Shown: positions 10,694 through 20,429, numbered from the stretch's first letter. The stretch: 37,590 nucleotides of DNA from Ascidiaceihabitans sp. (GCA_028388995.1 JAOEQC010000016.1:1-37590); one strand, 5' to 3'. Notes: generated by a model not told the origin, from the letters alone. Program-made: numbers and translations.

Positions 10694-12241
10694 TTAGATC
10701 TCCATAAACGATGCAGTTAAGTCATTAAAATCAAAACAACATCGCAGTGTTTGATTATCCGAAATCCGGTTGAAAACGATCTGTTCTGGACCGCTTTCAA
10801 CCAATTCAATTGTGTTGGCATCCATCATGGCAGATTGGCCTTTGCGCCATTTTAGGAAAGCCCGAAGTTCATTGTAAACCGACCCTGTTTTGGTTGCTTG
10901 ATCTAAGGCGGCCCGTTCCAAATGCAGTTGGGAAATAGGTAACCATGTGTCATTGGCATCTGAAAACCCGCCAGATGGCGCGTCACGCTGCCAAACCATT
11001 GGCGTGCGACAGGTATCGCGGCCTAAGAATATGGGGGAAAACTCAATGCCCCATGGATCCTGCATCTTATCGAGTGGAATGTCTTGGACATCACCTAAAG
11101 CAAGTTCTTCGCCCTGATAAATGCAAGTTGAGCCAATCAAACTGGTCTCTAACTTAAGAAGCATCAGCTGAAGTGCTTCTTGGCTGTCTTCACTCAAGTC
11201 TAGCGGAGCCAACTGACGCGTCGCGGAACGTGGAACATCATGGTTCGAAAATGCGAATGTGAGTTTTCCAGTGCCGTTAAAGGCCTCTACAGCTGATGAA
11301 ATTGCTTGCTTAAGTCCCGCGACATCTAAGCCAGCCCACTCTAGCAAGTTGAAGTTATAAGTTGCATGTAAACGCCCCGGAGCAGTGAAGGTTGTGCTAG
11401 CCAAAACAGGGTCATCGCCGTGTAATTCACCCATTAAGAAGCGATCACCATCGTAGCAGTCTGCGACTTTACGAAAGCTTTCGATGAATTTTTGAATCTC
11501 AGGTTGATTGAGTTGGCCAGTGTCATGCAGTTGACGAAAGAACGGTTGTTGCTGTTGGGGAAGATCGCCAACTACGAAATCTGGTTTTGGTTTGTTGTTT
11601 TGGTATGGCGCAACGCTGCCGTTAACCGTGTGGACAGCATCCATGCGAAACCCGTCAACGCCACGGTCGAACCAAAACCGTGCGATATCTTCAAAGGCTT
11701 CGATAACATCAGGTTTTGCGTGGTTTAGGTTTGGCTGGCTGGCCAAGAAATTGTGCAGATAGTATTGTTGTCTGCGAGGTTCCCAAGACCACGCATTCCC
11801 TCCAAAGAACGACAACCAGTTTGTTGGTACGGAACCATCAGGCATTGGATCAACCCAGTGAAACCAATCTGCTTTTGGATTTGTTCTGGATTGGCGACTT
11901 TCTTCGAACCAAGCGTGCTGATCTGAGCAATGCGCAGGGACTATATCAATCATGAGCTTAAGGTTGAGACAATGAGCTTTTTTAATCAGTTCGTCAAAGT
12001 CAGTGAGTGTTCCATAATCAGTGTTGATGCCGCAGTAATCTGAAACGTCATACCCGAAGTCTTTTTGGGGTGATTTGAAGAATGGGCTTATCCAGATAGC
12101 ATCCACACCCAAGGCCGCAATATACTCCAGCCGTGAAGTAATCCCTTTCAAATCGCCAATTCCGTCAGAATTAGAGTCCTGAAATGAGCGGGGATAGATC
12201 TGATAAATTACAGCGGTTTCCCACCATTTTAAATTGCTCAT
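10694..12241 (-). CDS. aglA: GH13 alpha-glucosidase
   Basis: 515 aa; WWETAVIYQIYPRSFQDSNSDGIGDLKGI, GVDGFRMDAV, FSNHDVPR; embedded in ABC operon. Confidence 0.92.
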   Translation of the reverse strand: MSNLKWWETAVIYQIYPRSFQDSNSDGIGDLKGITSRLEYIAALGVDAIWISPFFKSPQKDFGYDVSDYCGINTDYGTLTDFDELIKKAHCLNLKLMIDIVPAHCSDQHAWFEESRQSRTNPKADWFHWVDPMPDGSVPTNWLSFFGGNAWSWEPRRQQYYLHNFLASQPNLNHAKPDVIEAFEDIARFWFDRGVDGFRMDAVHTVNGSVAPYQNNKPKPDFVVGDLPQQQQPFFRQLHDTGQLNQPEIQKFIESFRKVADCYDGDRFLMGELHGDDPVLASTTFTAPGRLHATYNFNLLEWAGLDVAGLKQAISSAVEAFNGTGKLTFAFSNHDVPRSATRQLAPLDLSEDSQEALQLMLLKLETSLIGSTCIYQGEELALGDVQDIPLDKMQDPWGIEFSPIFLGRDTCRTPMVWQRDAPSGGFSDANDTWLPISQLHLERAALDQATKTGSVYNELRAFLKWRKGQSAMMDANTIELVESGPEQIVFNRISDNQTLRCCFDFNDLTASFMEI

Positions 12242-12243
12242 TT

Positions 12244-13473
12244 TTAGCCCCCTTTGACCGAACCAGCCAAAAGGCCACGGATAAAGTAACGTTGCATGGA
12301 CAAGAAGACGAGAACTGGAACGATCATGGAAATAACCGCGGAGGCGTTCAATAAGTGAAGCTGATCCTTAAACGTTCCAAGTTGTTTTTGAAGTCGTATT
12401 GGGAACACTAAATCATCCGCATTGTTTGGGCCGATATACAAAGCAACGATAAGATCATTCCAAACCCACAGAAATTGGAAAATACTGAACGATGCAAGGG
12501 CAGGGACCGAAAGCGGAATAATGATCTTAGTGAAGATTTGTAGGTGGCTTGCGCCATCGATCCGAGCACTTTGCAGCAGTTCCTTAGGCAGGCCAACGAT
12601 GTAGTTGCGCAAAAGGTAAATCGCTAGCGGCAGACCGAATGCGGTGTGTGTAATCCATAGACTTGCAAAGGATTTTGATGCAACCTGACATGTGTCGGTC
12701 AGTTCGCAGTCCGTTAACCATTGGTTCAATGATGTTGCCCAAGAGGCGATGCCGCTGAAGCCTTGTAGAATAGGTAGAAATGCGAGTTGTGTTGGAACCA
12801 CCATCAACGACACAACAATCACGAACAGCCAGTCGCGCCCAGGAAACTGCATCCATGCAAATGCATAAGCAGCAAAGGCTGCAATCGTAATCGGAATGAT
12901 CGTTGCTGGTATGGTAACGATGAAAGACGAAATTAGCGCGTTTGGTACGTTTTTGTTATCAAACAGGACTTCAATGTATGCATCAGTGCCAAATACCGGA
13001 TCTTGATTGATGAAGACATCCAAGTTCTTTGGCTTTGGAGTGGCCGGTTGTTCAAAAGTCCAAGTAAAGTCTCCGCTTGTTTGGAAGACAAAGTCTCCGC
13101 CACGTACGTCCATCACTTCGCCGGCAGGAACCAGCTTGCGGACAAGTTTTGTCTTCTCTGGATTTTCAGGATCAGGGATGCGTGTTTTGATTAGGATGGA
13201 TTGGACATCGCCTGTAACGGGGAAACCAGAGGCCTCGTTGTTTAAACGTGCAAGGATGTTGCCAGCCATAGTTAGAATTTCGGTGTCATCGTCCTTGTCG
13301 TGGGTGCTAAAACGGTGACCCAGCTCAGTCGGCGTAAACGCAGTCCAAAAGCCTGCTGTTTTTGCTTCTGTTTCAGATCTTAGAGACGTTGAAACAAGCG
13401 CGACAAATGGGACAACCCAAATGACAACGATCAACGCCAAAACAGAATGACTTAATGTACGGGTGATCATCAT
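12244..13473 (-). CDS. aglG: Carbohydrate ABC transporter permease (AglG-like)
   Basis: 409 aa; EAA-loop SARIDGASHLQIFTKIIIPLSVPALASF; operon context. Confidence 0.87.
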   Translation of the reverse strand: MMITRTLSHSVLALIVVIWVVPFVALVSTSLRSETEAKTAGFWTAFTPTELGHRFSTHDKDDDTEILTMAGNILARLNNEASGFPVTGDVQSILIKTRIPDPENPEKTKLVRKLVPAGEVMDVRGGDFVFQTSGDFTWTFEQPATPKPKNLDVFINQDPVFGTDAYIEVLFDNKNVPNALISSFIVTIPATIIPITIAAFAAYAFAWMQFPGRDWLFVIVVSLMVVPTQLAFLPILQGFSGIASWATSLNQWLTDCELTDTCQVASKSFASLWITHTAFGLPLAIYLLRNYIVGLPKELLQSARIDGASHLQIFTKIIIPLSVPALASFSIFQFLWVWNDLIVALYIGPNNADDLVFPIRLQKQLGTFKDQLHLLNASAVISMIVPVLVFLSMQRYFIRGLLAGSVKGG

Positions 13474-13482
13474 CTGTGTTCC

Positions 13483-14736
13483 TTAATGTCCAACTTCTTT
13501 TTGCTCGCGACGGATGCGCCAGCCATTGAAAATCATGTTTGGAACAACAGTCAGCATTAACATGACCGCGATTGCAGCAAACAAATTGTCTACATTGTCT
13601 CCGCCGATCGACCAGTTGTTCCGTGCGTTTTCCATCATTGTTGCCAGCAATAATTTGTCATCATCGTTTGCAGAAAGCGCATAGGGGATATCGAAAACCT
13701 TTAGCACTAAGATCACCAAAGTCGTCCAAACCACTAACACTGTTGAATAAATTTGGGGTAGCTTGATGCGGAAGAACATCTGGAAAGGATTTGCCCCATC
13801 AATAGTTGCGGCCTCTATCGTATCCTCCGGTACGCCGCGCAAAGCAGCGGAAAAGATCACCATCGCGAAACCGGTTTGAACCCAAACCAAGATCCACATG
13901 AGGAAGAAGTTCCCCCAGAATTTCAGGCTGTAAAGAGGTTCGTTATATTCCGCGGTATGACCCAACAACGATTTCATTAAGCCAATCTGGTAAGAGGGTG
14001 TAACGCCGTTGATTGTCTGCAGCGGCTCGATGCCGCCACCCGCAAAAATGTTACGCCAAATCACAGCTGCGCCAACGAAAGAAATGGCCAGTGGGATGAA
14101 GATGAAGGTTTTGGCGATAACGCCCCATCGAACGGAGTCAGCTAGAACAGCGATCAAAAGGCCAAAGATGATACATACAGTCGGTACCAAAATCAGCCAT
14201 AGTAAGCTGTTACGCATAGCCAGACGGAACTGCAGGTAGCCTAGCGCATCCCGGTCCCAAAGAAAGGCGTAATTACGTAGTGAAGGGGTGCCATCTGATT
14301 CCTGAAAAGACAGGCCAAGCGTCGAAAGTGCGGGGACCAAAAGAAATAGCAATAGCAATACAAGGGTAGGGCCCACGAATATCCAAGGCTGAATTGCTTC
14401 AATGATTCGAGATTGACGTCCGGCCGCATCGCGCTCACGGTGACGTGCCAAACTCATGTTGAGCCAGTTTGTAATACCGAAATACATGAATGAGATACCA
14501 ACAGCGATGATAACTGAGCGTATGGCAAACCCAATTTTAGAAAACCTTTCAATGGTGTCCATTTCTGGAAATGACCACTTAAAGGCGCTGTGCATCCACA
14601 ATCCGAAGTTTGCCATTGCATCATCCAATGGGCCCGACACAACGAAAGCAACGATTGCCGTGATCGGAAGCAAAAAAACAATTGTCAGAAAAATTGCGAG
14701 ACTGTTACTTGCTATTGCAAGTTTTAAAGAGCGCAT
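13483..14736 (-). CDS. aglF: Carbohydrate ABC transporter permease (AglF-like) with long N-terminal membrane extension
   Basis: 417 aa; EAA-loop EAATIDGANPFQMFFRIKLPQIYSTVLVVW; operon context. Confidence 0.87.
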   Translation of the reverse strand: MRSLKLAIASNSLAIFLTIVFLLPITAIVAFVVSGPLDDAMANFGLWMHSAFKWSFPEMDTIERFSKIGFAIRSVIIAVGISFMYFGITNWLNMSLARHRERDAAGRQSRIIEAIQPWIFVGPTLVLLLLFLLVPALSTLGLSFQESDGTPSLRNYAFLWDRDALGYLQFRLAMRNSLLWLILVPTVCIIFGLLIAVLADSVRWGVIAKTFIFIPLAISFVGAAVIWRNIFAGGGIEPLQTINGVTPSYQIGLMKSLLGHTAEYNEPLYSLKFWGNFFLMWILVWVQTGFAMVIFSAALRGVPEDTIEAATIDGANPFQMFFRIKLPQIYSTVLVVWTTLVILVLKVFDIPYALSANDDDKLLLATMMENARNNWSIGGDNVDNLFAAIAVMLMLTVVPNMIFNGWRIRREQKEVGH

Positions 14737-14783
14737 ATCGATGTCCAGAATTTAAGGGGCGTGGCAGCTAGGGAGCTTGAGGC

Positions 14784-14815
14784 GATATAGAGCGCAGAAA
14801 GTTGCGCTCTATATC
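14784..14815 (-). promoter_or_regulatory. Perfect 13-bp stem-loop between aglE and aglF
   Basis: GATATAGAGCGCA-gaaagt-TGCGCTCTATATC, 10 nt downstream of the aglE stop, no clear U-tract. Confidence 0.8.
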
Positions 14816-14825
14816 AATGGTTTAC

Positions 14826-16166
14826 TTATTTGATCGCATCCCAAGCAGCCTGGATGTTATCACCAGTTGTTTGAGCGTCTTGACCGTTCGCAAATGCAGT
14901 CATTTCTGACCAGAACGCACCAGCACCAATTGCGCCAGGCATCAGGTCAGATGCGTCAAAGCGGAAGGTTGTTGCTGTTGAGAGGATCTCGCCTTGCTTG
15001 CGCAATGCCGGTGTTGCGTATGCGTCCAAGCTTGCACCTTTGTGCGCAGTCAAGAACGTACCCTGACCCATCCAAGCTTCGTGAGCAGATGCTTCTGTCA
15101 TGAACTCAAAGAATGCGCGTGTTGCAGGAGAGTCTTTTGTCATCGTCCACAATGTACCAGCACCCAAAACAGGGTTGCCTAGGTTTGCTGACTCATATGG
15201 TGGGAAGTAGAAGAAGTCTGCTTCGCCATTCGCAACTTCTTCGCCTTTTTTCGGGAAGAACGCTGGAATGAATGACGCTTGACGGTGCATTAGGCAGCTA
15301 ACTGGTGAAGAGAACAGACCTTTTGGCGCATCGCCAAAGAATGTTGTCGCAACAGATGAAGCTCCGCCGGCTACATAGTCGTCATTGCGTGAGAACTGAC
15401 CATAAACTTCCATGGCGTTGATTACTTCAGGGCTATTAAATGCAAGCTCATTAGAGACCCACTTGTCATAGTTCTCTGGTGATGTCGTGCGCAACATCAG
15501 ATCTTCCATCCAGTCAGTCGCCGTCCAACCAGTTGCGTTGCCTGATTCGACACCGATACACCAAGGTGTATTGCCGTCAGCAACCATTTGGTCTGACAGT
15601 GCGATTAGGCCTTCCATTGTTGTCGGAATATCATAGCCGTTGTCTTCGAACTGCTCAGGTGAGTACCAAACTAGTGATTTAAGGTCCATTTTGTATGCGA
15701 AGCCGTAGAAGTCTTTTTTGCCATCTGCGTCTGCATATGTGCCCAAATCAACCCAAGACGAGCCAGCGCCATAGTTTTCAGTCATCCATGATGCCAAGTC
15801 GTCGCCAAGTGGAACCAAATGACCTTCTTTAGCCATATCACCAGCAAGGCCGGGCTGCGGGAAGATCGAGATGTTTGGCGCGTTGTTTGAACGTAAATCA
15901 GCAACGATCAAAGCAGCAAAGTCGCGAGAACCGGAGTATTTCACAGTCGCGCCAGTGGCCTTCTCAAAGCAGCTCACTGTGTTTAGCAACATCTTTTCAT
16001 CCTGGCCTTCCATCGAGCCTGCGACGGTGATGACTTCACCTTCAAAACTGCCCAAATCGCCAAGTTTAGACGGTGTATCGCAAACGTCTGCCTGTGCAGT
16101 ACCTACGAATGTGAATGAAGCTGCAACTAGTGCGCTTGCACCCAATGTTTTTTTAGTAATTTGCAT
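14826..16166 (-). CDS. aglE: ABC transporter solute-binding protein for alpha-glucosides (AglE-like)
   Basis: Start moved from 16283 to ATG 16166 because MQITKKTLGASALVAASFTFVGTAQA is a signal peptide preceded by GGGAG; 446 aa; operon context. Confidence 0.87.
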   Translation of the reverse strand: MQITKKTLGASALVAASFTFVGTAQADVCDTPSKLGDLGSFEGEVITVAGSMEGQDEKMLLNTVSCFEKATGATVKYSGSRDFAALIVADLRSNNAPNISIFPQPGLAGDMAKEGHLVPLGDDLASWMTENYGAGSSWVDLGTYADADGKKDFYGFAYKMDLKSLVWYSPEQFEDNGYDIPTTMEGLIALSDQMVADGNTPWCIGVESGNATGWTATDWMEDLMLRTTSPENYDKWVSNELAFNSPEVINAMEVYGQFSRNDDYVAGGASSVATTFFGDAPKGLFSSPVSCLMHRQASFIPAFFPKKGEEVANGEADFFYFPPYESANLGNPVLGAGTLWTMTKDSPATRAFFEFMTEASAHEAWMGQGTFLTAHKGASLDAYATPALRKQGEILSTATTFRFDASDLMPGAIGAGAFWSEMTAFANGQDAQTTGDNIQAAWDAIK

Positions 16167-16211
16167 CCATTTTCTCCCAGAAGTTGTGTCGGAGTTGTTC
16201 AAAACAAGTGG

Positions 16212-16230
16212 TCTAAAACATAGTTTTAGA
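16212..16230. promoter_or_regulatory. Perfect palindrome upstream of aglE, candidate operator
   Basis: TCTAAAAC-ATA-GTTTTAGA, 8-bp perfect arms, 46-64 bp upstream of the aglE start. Confidence 0.5.
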
Positions 16231-16432
16231 TTTTCTCGTCGACCTCCCAGATGAATAGTGCACTGTGATTTTGGATAGAGCAAGTGGAACGGATATTAAA
16301 TTCGTAAGTTGAACTTAGTGAGCCGTGATAACGTCACTATAGCATTTGAGGCTCGGAAAATTTGTGTGCCGGGGCGCTAGGTTTTGAATTTTGAGATAGT
16401 TAGGTTCAAGAAAGCCAGGCAGATGAAACGGG

Positions 16433-16968
16433 TTATGGGTCGATCTCTGCCGCCATGATTGCAATGGCTTTCTGACAAACGATAGCAGCATTTCTCTGCT
16501 GAATGGCTCTGTAATTTCGTTGGTCTATTTTGAACGCTTTGCCACGCTTCCAGCTTTTTCCTGTTAAGAAGTTTGCAGTTGAGGCCAGTGGATCGGCTAA
16601 ATTGTGGAAATTAAATTTTTCGTCACCATTAGCGTCAACGCCGTTTCTAGGGGCTTTGCTTGGCAAGAATTGCATATGGCCCAATTTGCCGTGCTTCGCG
16701 CCCTTTGTTGAAGTGTTGATTGCGCCCTTGTCCACTAATTTCAATCGGCAAATCGCATGAGGTTCGAAAACGCGGAGTAGGGGCAGTTATATGTTAGTTT
16801 TGTAATTGCAGAGACAGCGGCGCTATCGCCAATGAAACTTTCTAATTCGACCTTCATACTTTGGATTGCTTGTATTTCTCTAGCGGGGACACCATTTTTT
16901 TCGAGAGAGGCAAACAAGGCGGCAATGGAAGCCTTCGTCTTTGGGAGGAGGTGGTGGTTCAACCGCAC
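16433..16968 (-). pseudogene. Decayed lytic murein transglycosylase (MltB-like), frameshifted
   Basis: ORF 16741..16968 ALFASLEKNGVPAREIQAIQSM..FIGDSAAVSAITKLTYNCPYSAF and ORF 16433..16744 KLGHMQFLPSKAPRNGVDANGDEKFNFHNLADPLASTANFLTGKSWKRG...RNAAIVCQKAIAIMAAEIDP match consecutive parts of the MltB fold, but lie in different frames with conserved residues lost. Confidence 0.75.
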
Positions 16969-17169
16969 GCCCGCATAGATTTCCTAGATATATTTAAACG
17001 ATTTTTGATTGCGCTGGAAGGGGTGCGATTGCAATGATGGCAGAGACTATGGATGGTTTTGGAGCGTCTAAAAATACAGGGCTCAATATAATTTAGGAGA
17101 AGGTGAACGACTTTGGAGGGAAGAGTAAAGGCTGAGATATTCAGGTTCGAGATATTGTAATTTCCAACT

Positions 17170-17195
17170 AAAAAAGGCGCCCCAAATGGGGCACC
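17170..17195 (-). terminator. Intrinsic terminator downstream of glnA
   Basis: Minus strand GGTGCCCC-attt-GGGGCGCC followed by TTTTTT. Confidence 0.85.
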
Positions 17196-17237
17196 TTCGT
17201 TTTAATTTAAATCATTAAGTCCAGAAGGATTTAGAGA

Positions 17238-18641
17238 TTAGCAGGAATAGTACATTGCGTACTCAACTGGGTGAGGTGTGTGTTCGTAACGTTCAACCTC
17301 TTCCATTTTAAGCGCTATGTAGGCCTCGATTTGGTCTTTTGTGAACACGTCACCAGCCAGTAAGAAATCCATGCCGCTGCGCAATTCGTCCAAAGCTTCG
17401 CGCAAGGAACCACAAACTGTTGGGATCGCTGCCAGCTCTTCTGCTGGCAGGTCATATAGGTTTTTGTCCATGGCTTCGCCTGGGTCGATCTTGTTTTGGA
17501 TGCCGTCTAGGCCGGCCATCAACAAGGCAGAGAAGCAAAGGTACGGGTTTGCAGATGGATCTGGGAAGCGCGCTTCGACGCGTTTTGCTTTGGGGGACTC
17601 AGTCCATGGAATACGAACGCAGCCAGAGCGGTTGCTTGCAGAATATGCGCGCAGAACTGGTGCTTCAAACCCCGGGATCAGGCGCTTGTAGCTGTTTGTA
17701 CCAGGGTTTGTGAAGGCGTTTAAGGCTTTTGCATGGTGTAGAATGCCGCCAATAAAGTATAGTGCCTCTTGGGACAGGTCAGCGTATTTGTCGCCTGCGA
17801 ACAATGGCTTGCCATCTTTCCAGATGGACATGTTCACGTGCATACCAGTGCCGTTATCACCAGCGATTGGCTTTGGCATAAAGGTCGCTGATTTACCGTA
17901 TGCGTGCGCCACGTTGTGAACAACATATTTGTATTTTTGCAACTCATCGGCTTGTTTTGTAAGTGAGCCAAAAATCAAGCCTAGCTCGTGTTGGCAAGAT
18001 GCAACCTCGTGGTGGTGCTTGTCAACTTTCATGCCCAAACGCTTCATCGTAGAAAGCATTTCGCCGCGTAGATCATGTGCATCATCAATTGGGTTTACTG
18101 GGAAGTAACCACCCTTGATGCCAGGGCGGTGGCCCATATTACCCATTTCGTATTCGGTGTCGGTGTTCCAAGACGCATCCGTAGCATCAACTTCGTAAGA
18201 CACTTTATTGATTGTGTTGGAGTAACGCACGTCGTCAAACAGAAAGAACTCGGCTTCTGGACCCATGTAAGCAACGTCACCAATACCTGAAGAGATCAGA
18301 TAAGCCTCGGCCTTTTGCGCTGTGCCGCGCGGGTCACGTGTGTAGGCTTCGCCCGTGTCTGGCTCAACAACAGAACAGTGAACGCAGATTGTTTTTTCTG
18401 CATAGAATGGGTCAACATATGCGCTGTCAACATCCATCATTAATTTCATGTCTGATGCTTCGATTGATTTCCAGCCTTCGATAGAAGAGCCGTCAAACAT
18501 AAAGCCCTCAGCGATCAAGTCTTCGTCGACTTGGTCAGCGCACAATGTAACGTGCTGTAGTTTACCGCGTGGATCTGTGAAGCGCACGTCGACGTAGTCG
18601 GCTGCTTCATCTTTGATCATATCAAGAAGTAGGTTGCTCAT
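17238..18641 (-). CDS. glnA: Type I glutamine synthetase
   Basis: 467 aa; FDGSSIEGWKSIEASDM, GTNSYKRLIPGFEAPV, NRSGCVRIPW. Confidence 0.97.
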   Translation of the reverse strand: MSNLLLDMIKDEAADYVDVRFTDPRGKLQHVTLCADQVDEDLIAEGFMFDGSSIEGWKSIEASDMKLMMDVDSAYVDPFYAEKTICVHCSVVEPDTGEAYTRDPRGTAQKAEAYLISSGIGDVAYMGPEAEFFLFDDVRYSNTINKVSYEVDATDASWNTDTEYEMGNMGHRPGIKGGYFPVNPIDDAHDLRGEMLSTMKRLGMKVDKHHHEVASCQHELGLIFGSLTKQADELQKYKYVVHNVAHAYGKSATFMPKPIAGDNGTGMHVNMSIWKDGKPLFAGDKYADLSQEALYFIGGILHHAKALNAFTNPGTNSYKRLIPGFEAPVLRAYSASNRSGCVRIPWTESPKAKRVEARFPDPSANPYLCFSALLMAGLDGIQNKIDPGEAMDKNLYDLPAEELAAIPTVCGSLREALDELRSGMDFLLAGDVFTKDQIEAYIALKMEEVERYEHTPHPVEYAMYYSC

Positions 18642-18682
18642 TTCGTGATCCTTCGTGTTCGTATGTTCTACTGTGATGGTTA

Positions 18683-19057
<375 letters not shown>

Positions 19058-19270
19058 TCACTTAATGACGTGGAGGTCCAGATTGGAGAGGGGAAGTGAT
19101 GTGGGTGGGGGAGAGGTTTTGCCTGGCTGCATTATTTTAGTGCGAGTTGATTAAAAAGTAGGCAAAGTTGAATCTGTCATTTTCGTCATCAGGTAGCGTA
19201 TTTATGTCTGAGTTCAGTAAAAATACGTAACCTCCGATTGGGGTTATGCGTTATTATTTAGAAGGCTAGC

Positions 19271-19774
19271 CTAGGCCGCGATAGCAGCCATAGCTTTTGC
19301 CAGTTGTACTGAAATTTCCAAACCGTCGGCATAGATGACGTGCTGTCTGTCGAAAGTAAGATGCACCAGTTGCAAATCGCGCGTTCCTAGATCGGTGATG
19401 AATCCACCATCGATCAAATCACCGGCCTCTACAACAGTCTGGGCTTTTCCAAACATTGATTGTTCGCGCCAGTGGCGCACCAATATATGTTGTATTGCAG
19501 TGATAATGACATCATGGTCGGGGCAGGTGTACCCCAGCGAACCAGCTTTGATAGCAACAGCCGCAGCTGAAGTGCGGCGAGCGAATGTATCCAGCATTGT
19601 AACCATCCCTGAATTGCGTGTGACGACTTTGTCGCAAGGCAATAGATATTTTACAGGGATTTCGCCCTCTGCTGTAAAGATTATGCTGTCAGCAACAATG
19701 CCAGCTTGCATGGGGTATGCGCGTGTTTGCGAATCTTGTTCGCTTTGGGCGCGCCTGACCGTTTTCGGTTTCAT
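19271..19774 (-). CDS. Small stand-alone Hint (Hedgehog/intein) domain protein
   Basis: 167 aa; DSIIFTAEGEIPVKYLLPCDKVVTRNSGMVTM...YTCPDHDVIITAIQHILV resembles the rhodobacterial Hint-domain family. Confidence 0.7.
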   Translation of the reverse strand: MKPKTVRRAQSEQDSQTRAYPMQAGIVADSIIFTAEGEIPVKYLLPCDKVVTRNSGMVTMLDTFARRTSAAAVAIKAGSLGYTCPDHDVIITAIQHILVRHWREQSMFGKAQTVVEAGDLIDGGFITDLGTRDLQLVHLTFDRQHVIYADGLEISVQLAKAMAAIAA

Positions 19775-19946
19775 TGGCGTCTTTTTTTATTGCAACCTGC
19801 CTCTAGGTTAATTTCAATCTATGATGGATTCGACCAAATACGCCAATTTTTTTAGCCATTTAAAATAGTTGTGGTTTTTGCGCATTTGCTCTTTCATCCC
19901 GCGCAAACCTTTGCTAACCCCTCAATTGTCCAAATAGGGCATGTGT

Positions 19947-20030
19947 GCGGGTGTGGCGGAATTGGTAGACGCACTTGGTTTAGGTCCAAGCGCCTATGGC
20001 GTGGGGGTTCGAGTCCCTTCACCCGTACCA
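19947..20030 (+). tRNA. tRNA-Leu (anticodon TAG), CCA encoded
   Basis: GCGGGTGTGGCGGAATTGGTAGACGCACTTGGTTTAGGTCCAAGCGCC...GGGTTCGAGTCCCTTCACCCGTACCA; anticodon stem CTTGG/CCAAG. Confidence 0.95.
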
Positions 20031-20429
20031 CTACTTTAAAATAACTTACTGTAATTTCTCTGATTTTAATCATTGAGGACTTACCCGTGTCAAACATCCA
20101 TTACACAATCTGTCTTTAAGGCACTTATTATTATAAACGCCGTGTGCGCAAACAAGTAATCGCAGCGTACGGTCCTTTCATAAGGCATGCTCTGTCGAGT
20201 GATTTTTAGGAAGCATCTGCATATGCTGAGCGTCTGACTAGTGTCCTCGACGGGGCTTGGGCCGCCAAAGTGAAGATTATACCCGTTGATATCAGCCAAG
20301 CTGTGATCCATTCAACAAGACCCCAATAGTACCACAACGCTTGCATTTCGCACGTTGTCGAATTTCGTGTGTGGTGACCTCAGGGCCAATAACCGAAGTT
20401 GGTTTGCAATCGAGTAGCAAAATATGTTG

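Noticed and set aside
14826-16283. 485-aa version of AglE starting at 16283
   Set aside because: N-terminal 39 residues are non-homologous leader translation; true start at 16166 has signal peptide and RBS.
16312-16340. GTGATAACGTCAC as a LacI-type operator for agl
   Set aside because: Only 4-bp symmetric arms; likely chance compared with the stronger palindrome at 16212-16230.
19271-19774. Intein or homing element interpretation of the Hint-domain ORF
   Set aside because: No flanking extein sequence, no C-terminal HN-Cys/Ser junction and no endonuclease domain visible.
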